DNA of 64,000 nucleotides from Leisingera methylohalidivorans DSM 14336 (GCF_000511355.1 NC_023135.1:2134371-2198370); one strand, 5' to 3'. Shown: positions 7,476 to 16,161, counted from the first letter of the stretch. The notes: a model not told the origin generated them from the letters alone. A program made the numbers and translations.

Positions 7476-7781
7476 CTCGGCATCATTTTCTGAGAGGTCC
7501 GCAGCTTTCTCAACAACGGACCGGCTCTCGGATGAAGGATCATCAGAAAACAACCAAGCCATATCAATATTTGCAACTTCACAAATTTTCATAAGCTTAC
7601 CGACCGTGGGGTTGAAGCGGCCCGACAGCACTCGGCTTACATACTCAGCCCCGCTATCGCTCTCCAACGACACCTTATCATAGTCAAGGTTACGGTCATC
7701 CAAGGCTTGGCGCAGGCGCTTCCTCCACACCTCGACCCCTTCACTCTTTGAGACAGATTTATTCTTGCCTGGTTTGCTCAT
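7437..7781 (-). CDS. Prophage repressor, XRE-type HTH
   Basis: The 114-residue product has a helix-turn-helix of the Cro/cI type at about residues 18-78 (VWRKRLRQALDDRNLDYDKVSLES; AEYVSRVLSGRFNPTVGKLMKICEVANIDMAWL). The C-terminal tail is short, with no LexA-like peptidase, so induction is not by RecA-driven self-cleavage. It occupies the place of Mu c: minus strand, diverging from the early operon. Two operator-like palindromes lie between it and the early gene at 7984. It is expected to keep transposase transcription off in lysogens. Confidence 0.8.
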   Translation of the reverse strand: MSKPGKNKSVSKSEGVEVWRKRLRQALDDRNLDYDKVSLESDSGAEYVSRVLSGRFNPTVGKLMKICEVANIDMAWLFSDDPSSESRSVVEKAADLSENDAELVSRLIKSARPR

Positions 7782-7802
7782 GCGCGAACCTTACACGACA
7801 TT

Positions 7803-7846
7803 ATTTGTCCAGCAAACGGAAATAAAAGTCCAATAGGCGGACTTTT
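7803..7846. promoter_or_regulatory. Twin operator palindromes of the repressor/early region
   Basis: Two dyads lie side by side: TTTGTCC-7-GGAAAT (7803-7823) and AAAAGTCC-7-GGACTTTT (7824-7846), the second perfect. Both share GTCC and GGA half-sites with a 7-bp spacer. They lie 22-65 bp upstream of the repressor start, where autoregulation and early-promoter control are expected. Confidence 0.65.
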
Positions 7847-7903
7847 AAGTTCGCGCATCCAACACAAAAGGATAGGCTGCAACCTTTTGCGGTAAACTTA
7901 CGA

Positions 7904-7956
7904 CCCTTTAAGGCGTTATGATGGTCCTTTAGGGTTGTCGCTATGGTCTTTTAGGG
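7904..7956 (+). promoter_or_regulatory. Three phased CCTTTAGGG-like repeats in the early leader
   Basis: CCCTTTAAGG (7904), TCCTTTAGGG (7925) and TCTTTTAGGG (7947) are spaced 21-22 bp, two helical turns, directly upstream of the first early gene. They look like binding sites for a second regulator, plausibly a Ner-like role for the protein at 7984. Confidence 0.5.
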
Positions 7957-7983
7957 CTACCGTTCAATTCAACGGAGGACCCG

Positions 7984-8355
7984 ATGGCACCAGAAACAAT
8001 TATTCACCACTTGAGCGGACAGCAGTTCGCAGGGCTTCTCCGCAAAGAGCTTGACCAGATGAACCGAGGCTTCACCACGGTTTCTTGCGAAAGCTTTGCC
8101 AGGTCTTGCGGCCTCTCTGGCAAGCAAATTCGCAGACTGAAGGACGGGAAGGTACCCAACCCGAATACCCTTACTGTCAGGACTGTTCTGTACACCTTGG
8201 GGTATCGGGTAGCGAATGCAGGCGACGACGTCGTCCCACACCTTAAAGAGACAGGTACCTACGACGAGGAGATGCACGGCCCCAAACGGAAACGTCGCAA
8301 TTTGTCTGCTGGTGATCTGCCCCCTCTCTCTGACGGGAGGGCGCCAGGCCAGTGA
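7984..8355 (+). CDS. Early DNA-binding protein, Ner-position
   Basis: A 123-residue protein with an HTH-like segment (SCESFARSCGLSGKQIRRLKDG, about residues 38-60, then TLTVRTVLYTLGY) and a basic C-terminal tail with KRKRR. It is the first gene of the plus-strand early operon, divergent from the repressor, the position of ner in Mu. Ribosome site aacggagg precedes the ATG. The next gene starts with a GTG that overlaps its stop. Role as early-transcription regulator is inferred from position and HTH. Confidence 0.6.
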   Translation: MAPETIIHHLSGQQFAGLLRKELDQMNRGFTTVSCESFARSCGLSGKQIRRLKDGKVPNPNTLTVRTVLYTLGYRVANAGDDVVPHLKETGTYDEEMHGPKRKRRNLSAGDLPPLSDGRAPGQ

Positions 8356-8636
8356 CCCGCATAGAGAAACAGTACCCGTCCAGCCAGTTCCGCACGCCTG
8401 CTAGCAGCGGCCTGGCTCAACTTCCCGGCAGCCATGGGGATGCGCTGCCGGGGGCTTTTTCTTCCCGCCTACCACTCGCCGGAGCGGATCCCAGCCTTGC
8501 CTCATGTCTGGCGGACTGGGGCCAAAGGGTGCGCGAGTTGTGGCCCCACCCGGCCGATCTGGCCGGTGACGTAATCGGAGCGATCTGTGTGTTCGCCCTG
8601 CCCTTCTTGTTCTTGTTTGGAGCCAATTTGAAATGA
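8352..8636 (+). CDS. Small early protein with C-terminal membrane segment
   Basis: The 94-residue frame begins with GTG at 8352 overlapping the preceding stop (GTGA), a sign of translational coupling. Most is Ser/Ala/Pro-rich and featureless. The last 20 residues (AICVFALPFLFLFGANLK) form a hydrophobic helix. No family recognised; coding status rests on tight packing with neighbours. Confidence 0.45.
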   Translation: MTRIEKQYPSSQFRTPASSGLAQLPGSHGDALPGAFSSRLPLAGADPSLASCLADWGQRVRELWPHPADLAGDVIGAICVFALPFLFLFGANLK

Positions 8637-8923
8637 CAGGCACCAGTGTTTTTATGAATAAATCAGTTCCAGAACGGATTACTGAACTTCGGGCCGCTGC
8701 GGCTATTTATGCAGAGCAGCGCGAACGCCTAGTTGTCGCTGCAAGCCGTCACAAGATGGCTCATACACGTCGCTGGAAGACGGTCGGGGAACGTGCCGCA
8801 GAAGTGGACGCAGCAGTTGAAGCCCTGGCCGAAACGCAGCGCCGGGTAGCGGATCTTGTCGCCAGCCTGGCCGGTGACGGCGCTCTGGATGATTTCACCG
8901 ACTTCCTGGCCCGCAAGCACTGA
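8633..8923 (+). CDS. Small early phage protein
   Basis: A 96-residue, Ala/Glu/Arg-rich, probably helical protein. The start at 8633 overlaps the previous stop (ATGA); an internal Met at 8654 is an alternative. It overlaps the next gene by one base (TGATG). No domain recognised. Position between the early regulator and the ParB-like gene suggests an accessory role in early development. Confidence 0.55.
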   Translation: MTGTSVFMNKSVPERITELRAAAAIYAEQRERLVVAASRHKMAHTRRWKTVGERAAEVDAAVEALAETQRRVADLVASLAGDGALDDFTDFLARKH

Positions 8924-9933
8924 TGCCCGGCGCGCAGATCATAAACGGCACTTTCAAGCCCCGCCTGCGCGCTGACACAGGCGGCCATGCCGCAGAGAAC
9001 GGCGGGCCTTCCCTTGAAACTCCTGAATTTAATCAAAGCGGAGCATCCCCAATGACCCCTCCAAATTGGCAGAAAATTCAAACCCTTCAGGTTTCCGATA
9101 TCCAAGTGGTAGAACGCCTGCGCACCGCCTCACCCACGGCAGTTGCCAGTATTGTTTCGTCCATCCATGAGGTGGGCAGCATCCTGCAACCGCTGCTGGT
9201 GCGCAGGGTCAAAGACGGCTACCGCCTGATGGACGGCCTGCACCGCCTGACCGCCGCCAAAGAAGCCGGGCTGGAAGAAGTGCCGGTCAAGGTCAGCGAA
9301 TGCACCAACGACCAGGCCATCCGGATTGAAGTTGACGCCAATGTGGCCGGCGCCCCGCTCACACCGCTGGATATGGCCGTGTTCCTGGCAGAGCACAAAA
9401 GGCTTTACGAGCTGGACAATCCCGAAACTGCGCGGGGTAAGGCCGGGGCGCATGGCCGCTGGAATGCAACGGACATTATGTCCGTTGCATCATTCAGCGC
9501 CAATGCCGCCGAGGTGTTCGGCAAGGGAGGCCGGCACATTCGCCGCCTGATCAGCGTCGGCGAAAAGTTGTCCAAGGAAGAAATCGCCCAGCTGCGCAGC
9601 GCCCCGAACCGGGTGCAGTTCAAGGATCTGGAGCATATCGCCAAATGCAGTGCGGAGGCAGACCGCAGTGCGATCTGTATCGCACTGGGCCAGGGTGAAG
9701 CGAAGTCCGCAAAAGAAGCCCTGAACCGGATGAAGTCACCCGGTGATCCGGTTCAGTCGACGCCCGAGATGCAGGCTTCGAAGCTGTCAGATGCCTTTGC
9801 AAGGGCCTCCAAGGCTGCGCGGCTGGAATTTGTCCGGCGGAACGGGGAAGAGCTGGCTGCACTGCTGGCCGAGGTGCAGAAGCAGGACGCAACAGGCGAA
9901 GTCGTTCCCTTTTCCAGCCAGAGGGAGGCCTGA
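8923..9933 (+). CDS. ParB/Srx-domain protein
   Basis: The 336-residue product has a ParB N-terminal (ParB/Srx) nuclease-like fold at about residues 50-140: VSDIQVVERLR, SILQPLLVRRVKDGYRLMDGLHRLTAAKEAGLEEVPVKV, with the conserved G-x-HR motif as GLHR. A middle region (FGKGGRHIRRLISVGEKLS) resembles the HTH of ParB proteins. A later start at 9052 (MTPPNW) would remove a poorly conserved leader. It lies two bases ahead of the transposase gene. ParB-like proteins are known in the early region of some transposable phages; whether it binds phage ends or regulates the operon is unknown. Confidence 0.8.
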   Translation: MPGAQIINGTFKPRLRADTGGHAAENGGPSLETPEFNQSGASPMTPPNWQKIQTLQVSDIQVVERLRTASPTAVASIVSSIHEVGSILQPLLVRRVKDGYRLMDGLHRLTAAKEAGLEEVPVKVSECTNDQAIRIEVDANVAGAPLTPLDMAVFLAEHKRLYELDNPETARGKAGAHGRWNATDIMSVASFSANAAEVFGKGGRHIRRLISVGEKLSKEEIAQLRSAPNRVQFKDLEHIAKCSAEADRSAICIALGQGEAKSAKEALNRMKSPGDPVQSTPEMQASKLSDAFARASKAARLEFVRRNGEELAALLAEVQKQDATGEVVPFSSQREA

Positions 9934-9935
9934 CA

Positions 9936-12068
9936 GTGACCAGTGATCTGAAGCCAACACAGGAATGGTGGTCCGCGGCAGACATCGCGGCGGCGCGGCT
10001 GCCGGGGCTGCCGGGCAGTGTCCGCGGCGTGAACGCCTATGCTGAGCGCGAAGGTTGGAAGACCAACTTTGCAGCGCTTAAACGCAAACCCGGCCGCGGC
10101 GGGGGCTTGTACTTCCACTGGTCGCTTTTCCCCCATGACGCCCGTTTGAAGGTGCTTACAATTGGGATTGAAGCCCCTGATGAGCGCCCCGATCGGACGG
10201 CGGCCTGGCTGGCCTATGAACAACTGCCGGAGAAATCCAAGGCTAAAGCCCGGCGGCGGCTTGATGCGCTGCGCAAGGTGGAGCTTCTGCACCATAGCGG
10301 CACGAACCATGTTGTTTCCGTTGCGGTGATCGCGGCGGAGGTGAAGGTCAGCCAACGCACGATTTACAACTGGATCACCCAGATCGAAGGCATCCCAGCA
10401 GAGGATCAGCTTGCCTATGTGGCCCCGCAGATCCCCAAAAAACGCGTCAAAAAAGAGGACCGGTCCCAGTTCAAACCGTTCATGGACTGGCTGAAAAGTG
10501 CCTTCCTGCGGATGGAGGGGCCGACATTTGCACAGAGCTACCGTGATGCGGTTCGTGTTGCGGGCCATCGGGGCTGGGAGTTTCCAATCCTGAAAACCGC
10601 GAAACGCTGGATGGATGCCGAAGTTCCGCGCACCACTCAAGTATACAAACGCGAAGGCCCACGCGGGCTGATACGCTGCTTTCCCGCACAGATCAGAGAT
10701 AAATCCGCTCTGCACGCGCTGGAAGCTGTGAACGCGGATTGCCACAAGTTTGATGTGTTTGTCCGCTGGCCCGATGGTAAGATCCGCCGCCCGCAAATGA
10801 TTGCGTTTCAGGACCTCTACTCAGGTAAGTTCCTGTCCTGGCGGGTGGACTGTGATCCGAACAAAATCATGGTGATGGCTGCCTTTGGGGAGATGGTAGA
10901 CAATTGGGGCATCCCAAAGCGTTGCCTGTTCGACAACGGCCATGAATTTGCAAACAAGTGGATGACGGGCGGGTCCCCTACCCGGTTCCGGTTCAAGGTG
11001 CGCGATGATGATGCGCACGGCGTATTAACGCTGTTGGGCATCAACCTGACATGGGCACAACCGGCGAGCGGCCAATCAAAGCCTATCGAGCGGGCCTTTG
11101 GCGGTCATGCAAATGACATTGCTAAAGATGTGCGTTTCGCGGGCGCGTATGTGGGGAACCGTCCGGATGCCAAACCTGAAAACTACGGCTCCCACGCCGT
11201 TCCCCTGCATGAGTTTATTGAGGTTCTGGAAGAGCGCATTGAAGAACACAATGCCCGGACGGGGCGCCGCACGGACACGGCAGCCGGCCGGAGTTTTGAT
11301 GAGACCTTTGCGGAAAGCTATGCAACGGCCAATATCCTGAAGGCGACCGAAGAGCAGCGCAATCTTTGGCTGATGGGTCAGGACACAGGTAAGCTTCACA
11401 CAAACAATGGCAGCCTGAAGTTTCTGGGCAATGTCTATCACTGCGACTGGATGAGCCAGGAAGCAGGCCGCAAGGTTGTGATCCGCTTTAACCCCGAAAA
11501 TCTGCACGGCGGCGTGCATATTTACACACCCGATGGCGCGTACCTGGGTTATGCCGAATGTCAGCAGAAAATCGGCTTTTTCAGTCATGAGGATGCGCGC
11601 GTCACCGCTAAGCGGAAGCGTGATATCGTCAAAAAAGAGAAAGAGTTGGCCAAGCTTTACGCACCGCATACTCCGGAACAGCTCGGGGCCGATTTGAACG
11701 GGATCCGCAAGGAAACCACTGCGCTGATGGAAGCCAAGGTGGTGAAGCCGGTGTTTGCCAAAACGCCTAGGGTCTCAACATTCAGGCAGCATTCCGACCC
11801 CAGCGCCGAGGCGGCTCAGGACGCCCTCATTCTGCAGATCGGCGCCAAGCGGAAGACACCCGAAGCATCCCCCAAACAGGTGTCCTTCAAAGTGGCCGCA
11901 ACAGCAGACGAACGGTTTGCCCAGGCGCAGGAAATCGAACGGCGGCAGCAAAACGGCGATCCTGTCGGGGAGCGCGAGGCGGGCTGGCTGACAGGCTACC
12001 AAAGCCATTCTGAATACGAGGCGCTGGCAGCGCTGAAACAGGCATTCGGCGGCAATACTGCCGGGTAG
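9936..12068 (+). CDS. Mu-like transposase A
   Basis: The DDE transposase that replicates and integrates the phage by transposition. It has 710 residues (MuA 663). An N-terminal winged-helix DNA-binding region begins EWWSAADIAAARLPGLPGS. The RNase-H core follows: first Asp in NADCHKFDVFVRWPDG, second in LFDNGHEFANKWMTGG, Glu in SKPIERAFGGH. The latter two closely match the MuA active-site motifs. The C-terminal part is expected to contact the B ATPase. It starts with GTG at 9936. Its substrates should be the 18-bp sites at 370-556 and 43402-43578. Confidence 0.95.
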   Translation: MTSDLKPTQEWWSAADIAAARLPGLPGSVRGVNAYAEREGWKTNFAALKRKPGRGGGLYFHWSLFPHDARLKVLTIGIEAPDERPDRTAAWLAYEQLPEKSKAKARRRLDALRKVELLHHSGTNHVVSVAVIAAEVKVSQRTIYNWITQIEGIPAEDQLAYVAPQIPKKRVKKEDRSQFKPFMDWLKSAFLRMEGPTFAQSYRDAVRVAGHRGWEFPILKTAKRWMDAEVPRTTQVYKREGPRGLIRCFPAQIRDKSALHALEAVNADCHKFDVFVRWPDGKIRRPQMIAFQDLYSGKFLSWRVDCDPNKIMVMAAFGEMVDNWGIPKRCLFDNGHEFANKWMTGGSPTRFRFKVRDDDAHGVLTLLGINLTWAQPASGQSKPIERAFGGHANDIAKDVRFAGAYVGNRPDAKPENYGSHAVPLHEFIEVLEERIEEHNARTGRRTDTAAGRSFDETFAESYATANILKATEEQRNLWLMGQDTGKLHTNNGSLKFLGNVYHCDWMSQEAGRKVVIRFNPENLHGGVHIYTPDGAYLGYAECQQKIGFFSHEDARVTAKRKRDIVKKEKELAKLYAPHTPEQLGADLNGIRKETTALMEAKVVKPVFAKTPRVSTFRQHSDPSAEAAQDALILQIGAKRKTPEASPKQVSFKVAATADERFAQAQEIERRQQNGDPVGEREAGWLTGYQSHSEYEALAALKQAFGGNTAG

Positions 12069-12134
12069 AACCCAAAAAAGAACCGCCGCCTGGCTGGACC
12101 CCATGGCGACGGCATTGATTGACTAGGAGCAAGC

Positions 12135-12878
12135 ATGACACAGACCTTGGAAATCGGCAATAGCGTACAACCGTTGACCAACGTGGCGACAATGGCAGCA
12201 CTGGTTACAGAGCTGCAGAACCGGACCTTTGGAATGCCGGGTTTGGGCGTGTTTTATGGCTACCCCGGATACGGCAAAACCTTTGGTGCCATCTTCTGCG
12301 CCTCCGCCTTTGACGTCATCCACATTTCCATGCAGGGCGATTGGACCAAAAAGACCTTTTTGGAAAGGCTGCTGAACGAACTGGGCATCGCGCCTAAGCG
12401 AGTGGTGCCCGATATGGTTCTGCAGGCTTGTGAAGAGCTGGCGCTGGATGGGCGCACGCTGATTGTCGATGAAGCGGACTATGCCTTCCGGCGCGGTGTG
12501 ATAGAGCTGATCCGGGATTTGCACGATGGCTCGGATACTCCGGTTGTCATGATCGGCATGGAAGAATTCCCGCAGAAGCTCCGGAAATATGAACTCATTG
12601 ACAGCCGGGTCATGTCCTGGGTCGCCGCGCAGCCGGCAACCCTGAAAGACGCGGGCCTGCTGGCAAGCGTTTATGCTGAGGGCGTGGACGTTGCCGAAGA
12701 TTTGCTGGACGCCATTCTGGACCGCAACACCGGCAACGTGCGGCGCATGGTGACCGACCTAGCCCAGGTCAAAGGCGAGGCAAACAAGCTCGGCCAGACC
12801 AGCATGACGCTGCAGGACTGGGGCGGTATCGAGTTCCGCCGCAAGGACGCTCCCAGCCCGCGCAGGGGGCTGAAATGA
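12135..12878 (+). CDS. MuB-like AAA+ ATPase, transposition target protein
   Basis: A 247-residue ATPase with Walker A GYPGYGKTFG near residue 40, Walker B LIVDEAD near residue 115, and a sensor region VVMIGMEEFP. MuB-type proteins coat target DNA and deliver it to the transposase. At 247 residues it lacks the long N-terminal HTH of MuB (312), as in several non-enteric Mu-like phages. Good ribosome site (aggag) before the ATG; it overlaps the next gene by 4 bp. Confidence 0.92.
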   Translation: MTQTLEIGNSVQPLTNVATMAALVTELQNRTFGMPGLGVFYGYPGYGKTFGAIFCASAFDVIHISMQGDWTKKTFLERLLNELGIAPKRVVPDMVLQACEELALDGRTLIVDEADYAFRRGVIELIRDLHDGSDTPVVMIGMEEFPQKLRKYELIDSRVMSWVAAQPATLKDAGLLASVYAEGVDVAEDLLDAILDRNTGNVRRMVTDLAQVKGEANKLGQTSMTLQDWGGIEFRRKDAPSPRRGLK

Positions 12879-13747
12879 TCCAAGCCGCCACCCGTAACGC
12901 CGCCGAAAAAGAGATCCTGGAATTCATCCAGACACGGCTGCGGTTTACCCACCATGACGTTGCCACTTATTGCGAGGCCAGCGATTGGACCCGGCAAAAC
13001 TTTCTGCGCGCCTTGCAGCGCCAGGGCGTTGTCACCGAGTGCGGCCGCAACGGCACTACCCAGTTCTATACTGTCTGGGGCGTTGACGAAGCCAAGAAGA
13101 TCATGGCGGCGGCCACCGGACATGAGCTGGATACTGCCTGGTCCCGCAACCGCCTGGACCAGTTGCTGGGCAAGATGCGCGAGACAGGTGCGGATATTGA
13201 GCTTCCATCGGCTGAACCGCGCAGCCTGGAAGAACAGCAGATTTGGAAATACATTTCCGAGCGGCCTTATTTCACCACTGCAGATGTTGAAACCATATGC
13301 GCGTCGGAAACCATCCGGACGCGGTTCCTCAGCCGCCTGAAGCAGACCGGCGTCATGCGGGTTTGGGGCCGCAGCAAGGGCAAGGTGTTTTTTTCGGTGA
13401 AATCGCCGGAAGAGGCGCGCGAAGACGCCAAAGACAAACGCAGCACCAAAGAAGGCGCCGTCTGGACCGCAATCCGCCACCAGAAACGGTTCAGGCCGGT
13501 TGATATCTTTGCTGCGCTGGCCCCGGCCCGCCCGGATATCCCCCAGCGGTTCATCGTGGAATACTGCCGGATTTTACGCCGGGCCGGCTATCTGCGCACC
13601 GCCGCCCGAACCCGGAATTTGATGGCAGATACATCACTGTTCCTGATGAAGAACACTGGCCCGCTGCCGCCCCAGAAACGCAGCATGACCGTCATCATCG
13701 ACACCAACGACGACAAGATTGTCTATGCACCGGGAGGGCGACTGTAA
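12875..13747 (+). CDS. Hypothetical protein with repeated winged-helix-like units
   Basis: 290 residues. Three similar stretches begin near residues 10 (EKEILEFIQTRLRFTHHDVATYCEASDW), 118 (EEQQIWKYISERPYFTTADVETICAS) and 190 (KEGAVWTAIRHQKRFRPVDIFAAL). Each looks like the first helices of a winged helix, followed by a region that could hold the recognition helix and wing. It starts within the stop of the ATPase gene (ATGA), so it is co-translated. Not a protein I can name; nucleic-acid binding in replication or regulation is the likely role. Confidence 0.65.
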   Translation: MIQAATRNAAEKEILEFIQTRLRFTHHDVATYCEASDWTRQNFLRALQRQGVVTECGRNGTTQFYTVWGVDEAKKIMAAATGHELDTAWSRNRLDQLLGKMRETGADIELPSAEPRSLEEQQIWKYISERPYFTTADVETICASETIRTRFLSRLKQTGVMRVWGRSKGKVFFSVKSPEEAREDAKDKRSTKEGAVWTAIRHQKRFRPVDIFAALAPARPDIPQRFIVEYCRILRRAGYLRTAARTRNLMADTSLFLMKNTGPLPPQKRSMTVIIDTNDDKIVYAPGGRL

Positions 13748-14121
13748 TGAGCGACCGTCTGATACTTGCCCAGGACGGCTGGGGCGATGTTCTGCCTGAT
13801 TGGGTGGAAGTCCTGGTCCACGAATGCGACCAGTCCTCTCAAAACGTTGTTGCTGCGAAACTGGGCCTTAGCCCGACAATCGTCAGCCAGGCGATGCGCA
13901 ACCGCTATGCCGGCAAACTGGTCCGGATCGAAACCGCTGTACGCGATGTTTTCATGAGTGCCCCGGTCAATTGCCCGGCCCTGAAAACGGAAATCCCCAG
14001 TGCCGCCTGCCTGGCCCACCGCCGCCGTGCGGAAAAGTGGACACATTCCAGCCCGTTCCGGGTCCGGATGATACGCGCCTGCCGTGCCTGCCCGAAATTC
14101 AACAAGGAACCCAAAGAATGA
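13747..14121 (+). CDS. Cysteine-rich HTH early phage protein
   Basis: 124 residues. An HTH-like segment lies near residues 33-53 (VVAAKLGLSPTIVSQAMRNRYAG). A C-terminal cysteine cluster (NCPAL, ACLAH, CRACPKF) could bind zinc or an Fe-S centre. The start ATG overlaps the previous stop by one base. Proteins of this type occur in early regions of alphaproteobacterial Mu-like phages, but the function is not known to me. Confidence 0.6.
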   Translation: MSDRLILAQDGWGDVLPDWVEVLVHECDQSSQNVVAAKLGLSPTIVSQAMRNRYAGKLVRIETAVRDVFMSAPVNCPALKTEIPSAACLAHRRRAEKWTHSSPFRVRMIRACRACPKFNKEPKE

Positions 14122-14201
14122 CCACCCGGCTTCCGTTCAAGGTCCGGCTTGCAATTCATCTGCGCCGTATTGCCGACCACCTGGATCCGGGAGGCGCCTG
14201 A
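14118..14201 (+). CDS. Tiny basic early protein
   Basis: A 27-residue frame (MTTRLPFKVRLAIHLRRIAD and seven more) starts in an ATGA overlap with the preceding stop. It is amphipathic and basic. Coding is plausible from the overlap alone; no homology can be claimed. Confidence 0.35.
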   Translation: MTTRLPFKVRLAIHLRRIADHLDPGGA

Positions 14202-14235
14202 CTAGTTTTCCACCACTCACTGAAAGCCACCACTT

Positions 14236-14916
14236 ATGACCGAACCAACTCCGGAAACACCCCGCACCAGCCAGTTCAACCCCGCCCCTATTCCTGATGG
14301 CCGGGTTTTCGCTAACGGCAACACCTATATGGCCAACGCCAAAGGCGGATTGGACCCAATTGAGACGGTAAACGCTCAAGATCTGCTGATGGATGAAACC
14401 GTCCGCAAAATTGTCAGCTATGCCCTGCCGCTGCAGGAGCAAATTGCCCGTTTCAAAGCTCACACAAACAGCGACATTGTCGCTCTGGAAGAGCTTCTGG
14501 CACAGGAATACGGCGCCAAGATTGGCGGGAAAAAAGGCAATATGACCCTGCTTTCCCATGACGGCCTGTTCAAGGTCACGGTTTCCGTCGCCGACCGGAT
14601 CGACTTTGGACCAGAATTGCAGATTGCAAAGCAACTGCTGGACGAATGCCTGAATGAATGGGCTGCTGATGCTGGCCCGGAACTCCGCTCCATCGTCACC
14701 CGCGCGTTCAACACCGACAAAACGGGGCAAATCAACCGCTCTGAGATTTTCATGCTGCTGCGCCAGGATATCGCCGATGAGCGCTGGCAGCAGGCCATGA
14801 AAGCCATCCGCATGGCGATGCGCGTTGTTGGCACGGCGTCTTATACCCGCTGCTATCAGCGCTCCAGCGTTGATGCCCCATGGCAATACATCGCCATCGA
14901 CCTGGCCAAAGCCTAA
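14236..14916 (+). CDS. DUF3164 family protein
   Basis: 226 residues with the DUF3164 pattern found in the early region of Mu-like phages: NPAPIPDGRVFANGNTYMAN, then DETVRKIVSYALPLQEQIARFK, the central YGAKIGGKKGNMTLLSHDGLFKV, and C-terminal SEIFMLLRQDI. The biochemical role of the family is unknown. It stands 34 bp after the tiny frame at 14118 with no overlap. Confidence 0.85.
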   Translation: MTEPTPETPRTSQFNPAPIPDGRVFANGNTYMANAKGGLDPIETVNAQDLLMDETVRKIVSYALPLQEQIARFKAHTNSDIVALEELLAQEYGAKIGGKKGNMTLLSHDGLFKVTVSVADRIDFGPELQIAKQLLDECLNEWAADAGPELRSIVTRAFNTDKTGQINRSEIFMLLRQDIADERWQQAMKAIRMAMRVVGTASYTRCYQRSSVDAPWQYIAIDLAKA

Positions 14917-14967
14917 GCCCGTTTCCCTCCCGCCAAGTTCCCCGCAAGTTCAGATCAGGAGATAGTT

Positions 14968-15171
14968 ATGTCCGAATTCGGCCCCCAGACGCCCGCAAAA
15001 TACGCCAATGCTTCCCAGCCGCCCATCGCTGCAGCGGTTCACCTGAAAACAGGCGAATGCACATGGAGCGTTGAAATGCAGATGGATCAGGCCCGCGACA
15101 TGGAAGCCGATGGCTTTGAAATCCATTGGCTGATGCCCGCCGTCGCCGCCGAAACCGAAGACCAATCCTGA
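14968..15171 (+). CDS. Small phage hypothetical protein
   Basis: 67 residues, acidic, with no recognised domain. Ribosome site (caggaga) precedes the ATG at 14968. It fits the early operon with an 18-bp gap to the next gene. Confidence 0.6.
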   Translation: MSEFGPQTPAKYANASQPPIAAAVHLKTGECTWSVEMQMDQARDMEADGFEIHWLMPAVAAETEDQS

Positions 15172-15188
15172 AGAATTGGACCCGAAAC

Positions 15189-15452
15189 ATGCCAACAACC
15201 AAAGATGATATCCGCGACGGCCTGCGGCGCAGCTTCAGCGTCTACGCAACCAGGCAAGGACGCGCTTACAGAATGCTTGGCGGCCGGCTGGCCATCCTGA
15301 AACAAAACGCTGCTCTGGCCAGGATTTCAGAGGAGGAATTCGCGGAGCTGTCCAAAGAGGAAATGGAGCGCGCAGCGCAGCGCATGGAAGCCCGGCAACA
15401 GGACTTTCACCCAGTTACCGCTGTGCCCGCCGTCGAAGAGGTGACGGGATGA
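15189..15452 (+). CDS. Small helical phage protein
   Basis: 87 residues from ATG at 15189 (MPTTKDDIRDGLRRSFSVYA). The middle is a charged helical region (EEEFAELSKEEMERAAQRM). An upstream in-frame start at 15126 would overlap the preceding gene and lacks support. It overlaps gemA by 4 bp. No family recognised. Confidence 0.6.
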   Translation: MPTTKDDIRDGLRRSFSVYATRQGRAYRMLGGRLAILKQNAALARISEEEFAELSKEEMERAAQRMEARQQDFHPVTAVPAVEEVTG

Positions 15453-15901
15453 GCCGCGCGCTTCAACAAAAGATCCACGTCGGCTGTCGTAAGCTTGGCC
15501 TGGACAGTGACGGCCGCCGCGATCTGCAGCTTGCCGTCACCGGCAAAGCCTCCATGAAAGACATGAATGAGGCGGAGCTGAACAGCGTTTTAAAGCGCCT
15601 TAAAACGGATGGCTTCAAGGCCAGCAGCGGCAGCAAAAAACACAAGCTGGCCTCCCGCGCCGATCTTCGCCTGGTCCATGTCCTGTGGCGGGAACTGGGT
15701 GCAGCCGGCGAACTGCGCGATTCCAGCCGCAAAGGACTGAACAAATTCATCCGCGCCCGGTTTGAAACCACCTGGCAGTCGATCCCAGCCGACGTGGATA
15801 TGCTGCGCCAGCATGATCAGATCGACCAGGTTATTCAGGCCCTGAAAAGCTGGGGCAAGCGGGCGGACATTGAATTCGCCTGGGAGGATCATCAACGATG
15901 A
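15449..15901 (+). CDS. GemA/gp16-like protein (DUF1018)
   Basis: 150 residues matching the Mu gp16/GemA family: IHVGCRKLGLDSDGRRDLQLAVTGKASMKDMNEAELNSVLKRLK, then a LASRADLRLVHVLWRELGAAGEL segment. In Mu, GemA modulates host gene expression and DNA topology during early development. Starts in an ATGA overlap with the preceding gene, and its own stop overlaps the next start, so it sits in a tightly coupled run. Confidence 0.85.
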   Translation: MSRALQQKIHVGCRKLGLDSDGRRDLQLAVTGKASMKDMNEAELNSVLKRLKTDGFKASSGSKKHKLASRADLRLVHVLWRELGAAGELRDSSRKGLNKFIRARFETTWQSIPADVDMLRQHDQIDQVIQALKSWGKRADIEFAWEDHQR

Positions 15902-16161
15902 AAAAGCCAAGCCGCCCGCAAGTATCCGACCACGCTGTCCTGCGGTTCCTTGAGCGCGTCAAGGGCGTGAACATCAACGCAATCCGCCGCCGGATCGGAA
16001 AGGCTGTGACGCTTGGCGATGCGTTTCCGGAGGCCACAGGCATCATCCACGGCGGCCATATCTATAAGGTCCGCAATGGAGTGGTGACCACTGTTTTGCC
16101 GATCCGGGGAAACCGAACCAACCGCAAGCCGCCGAAGGGCCGGACCAATGGCAAAGGATGA
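15898..16161 (+). CDS. Small basic phage protein
   Basis: 87 residues, Lys/Arg-rich, starting in an ATGA overlap with gemA. It begins VSDHAVLRFLERVKGVNINAIRRRIG and ends in a basic tail. The HAVLRFLER start resembles small phage/toxin-like proteins that open with a conserved His and Arg, but I cannot assign a function. Confidence 0.6.
   Translation: MKKPSRPQVSDHAVLRFLERVKGVNINAIRRRIGKAVTLGDAFPEATGIIHGGHIYKVRNGVVTTVLPIRGNRTNRKPPKGRTNGKG

Noticed and set aside
8923..9933. ParB-like gene as evidence of a plasmid or partition locus
   Set aside because: No ParA gene or parS-like cluster accompanies it; it is embedded in the phage early operon before the transposase.
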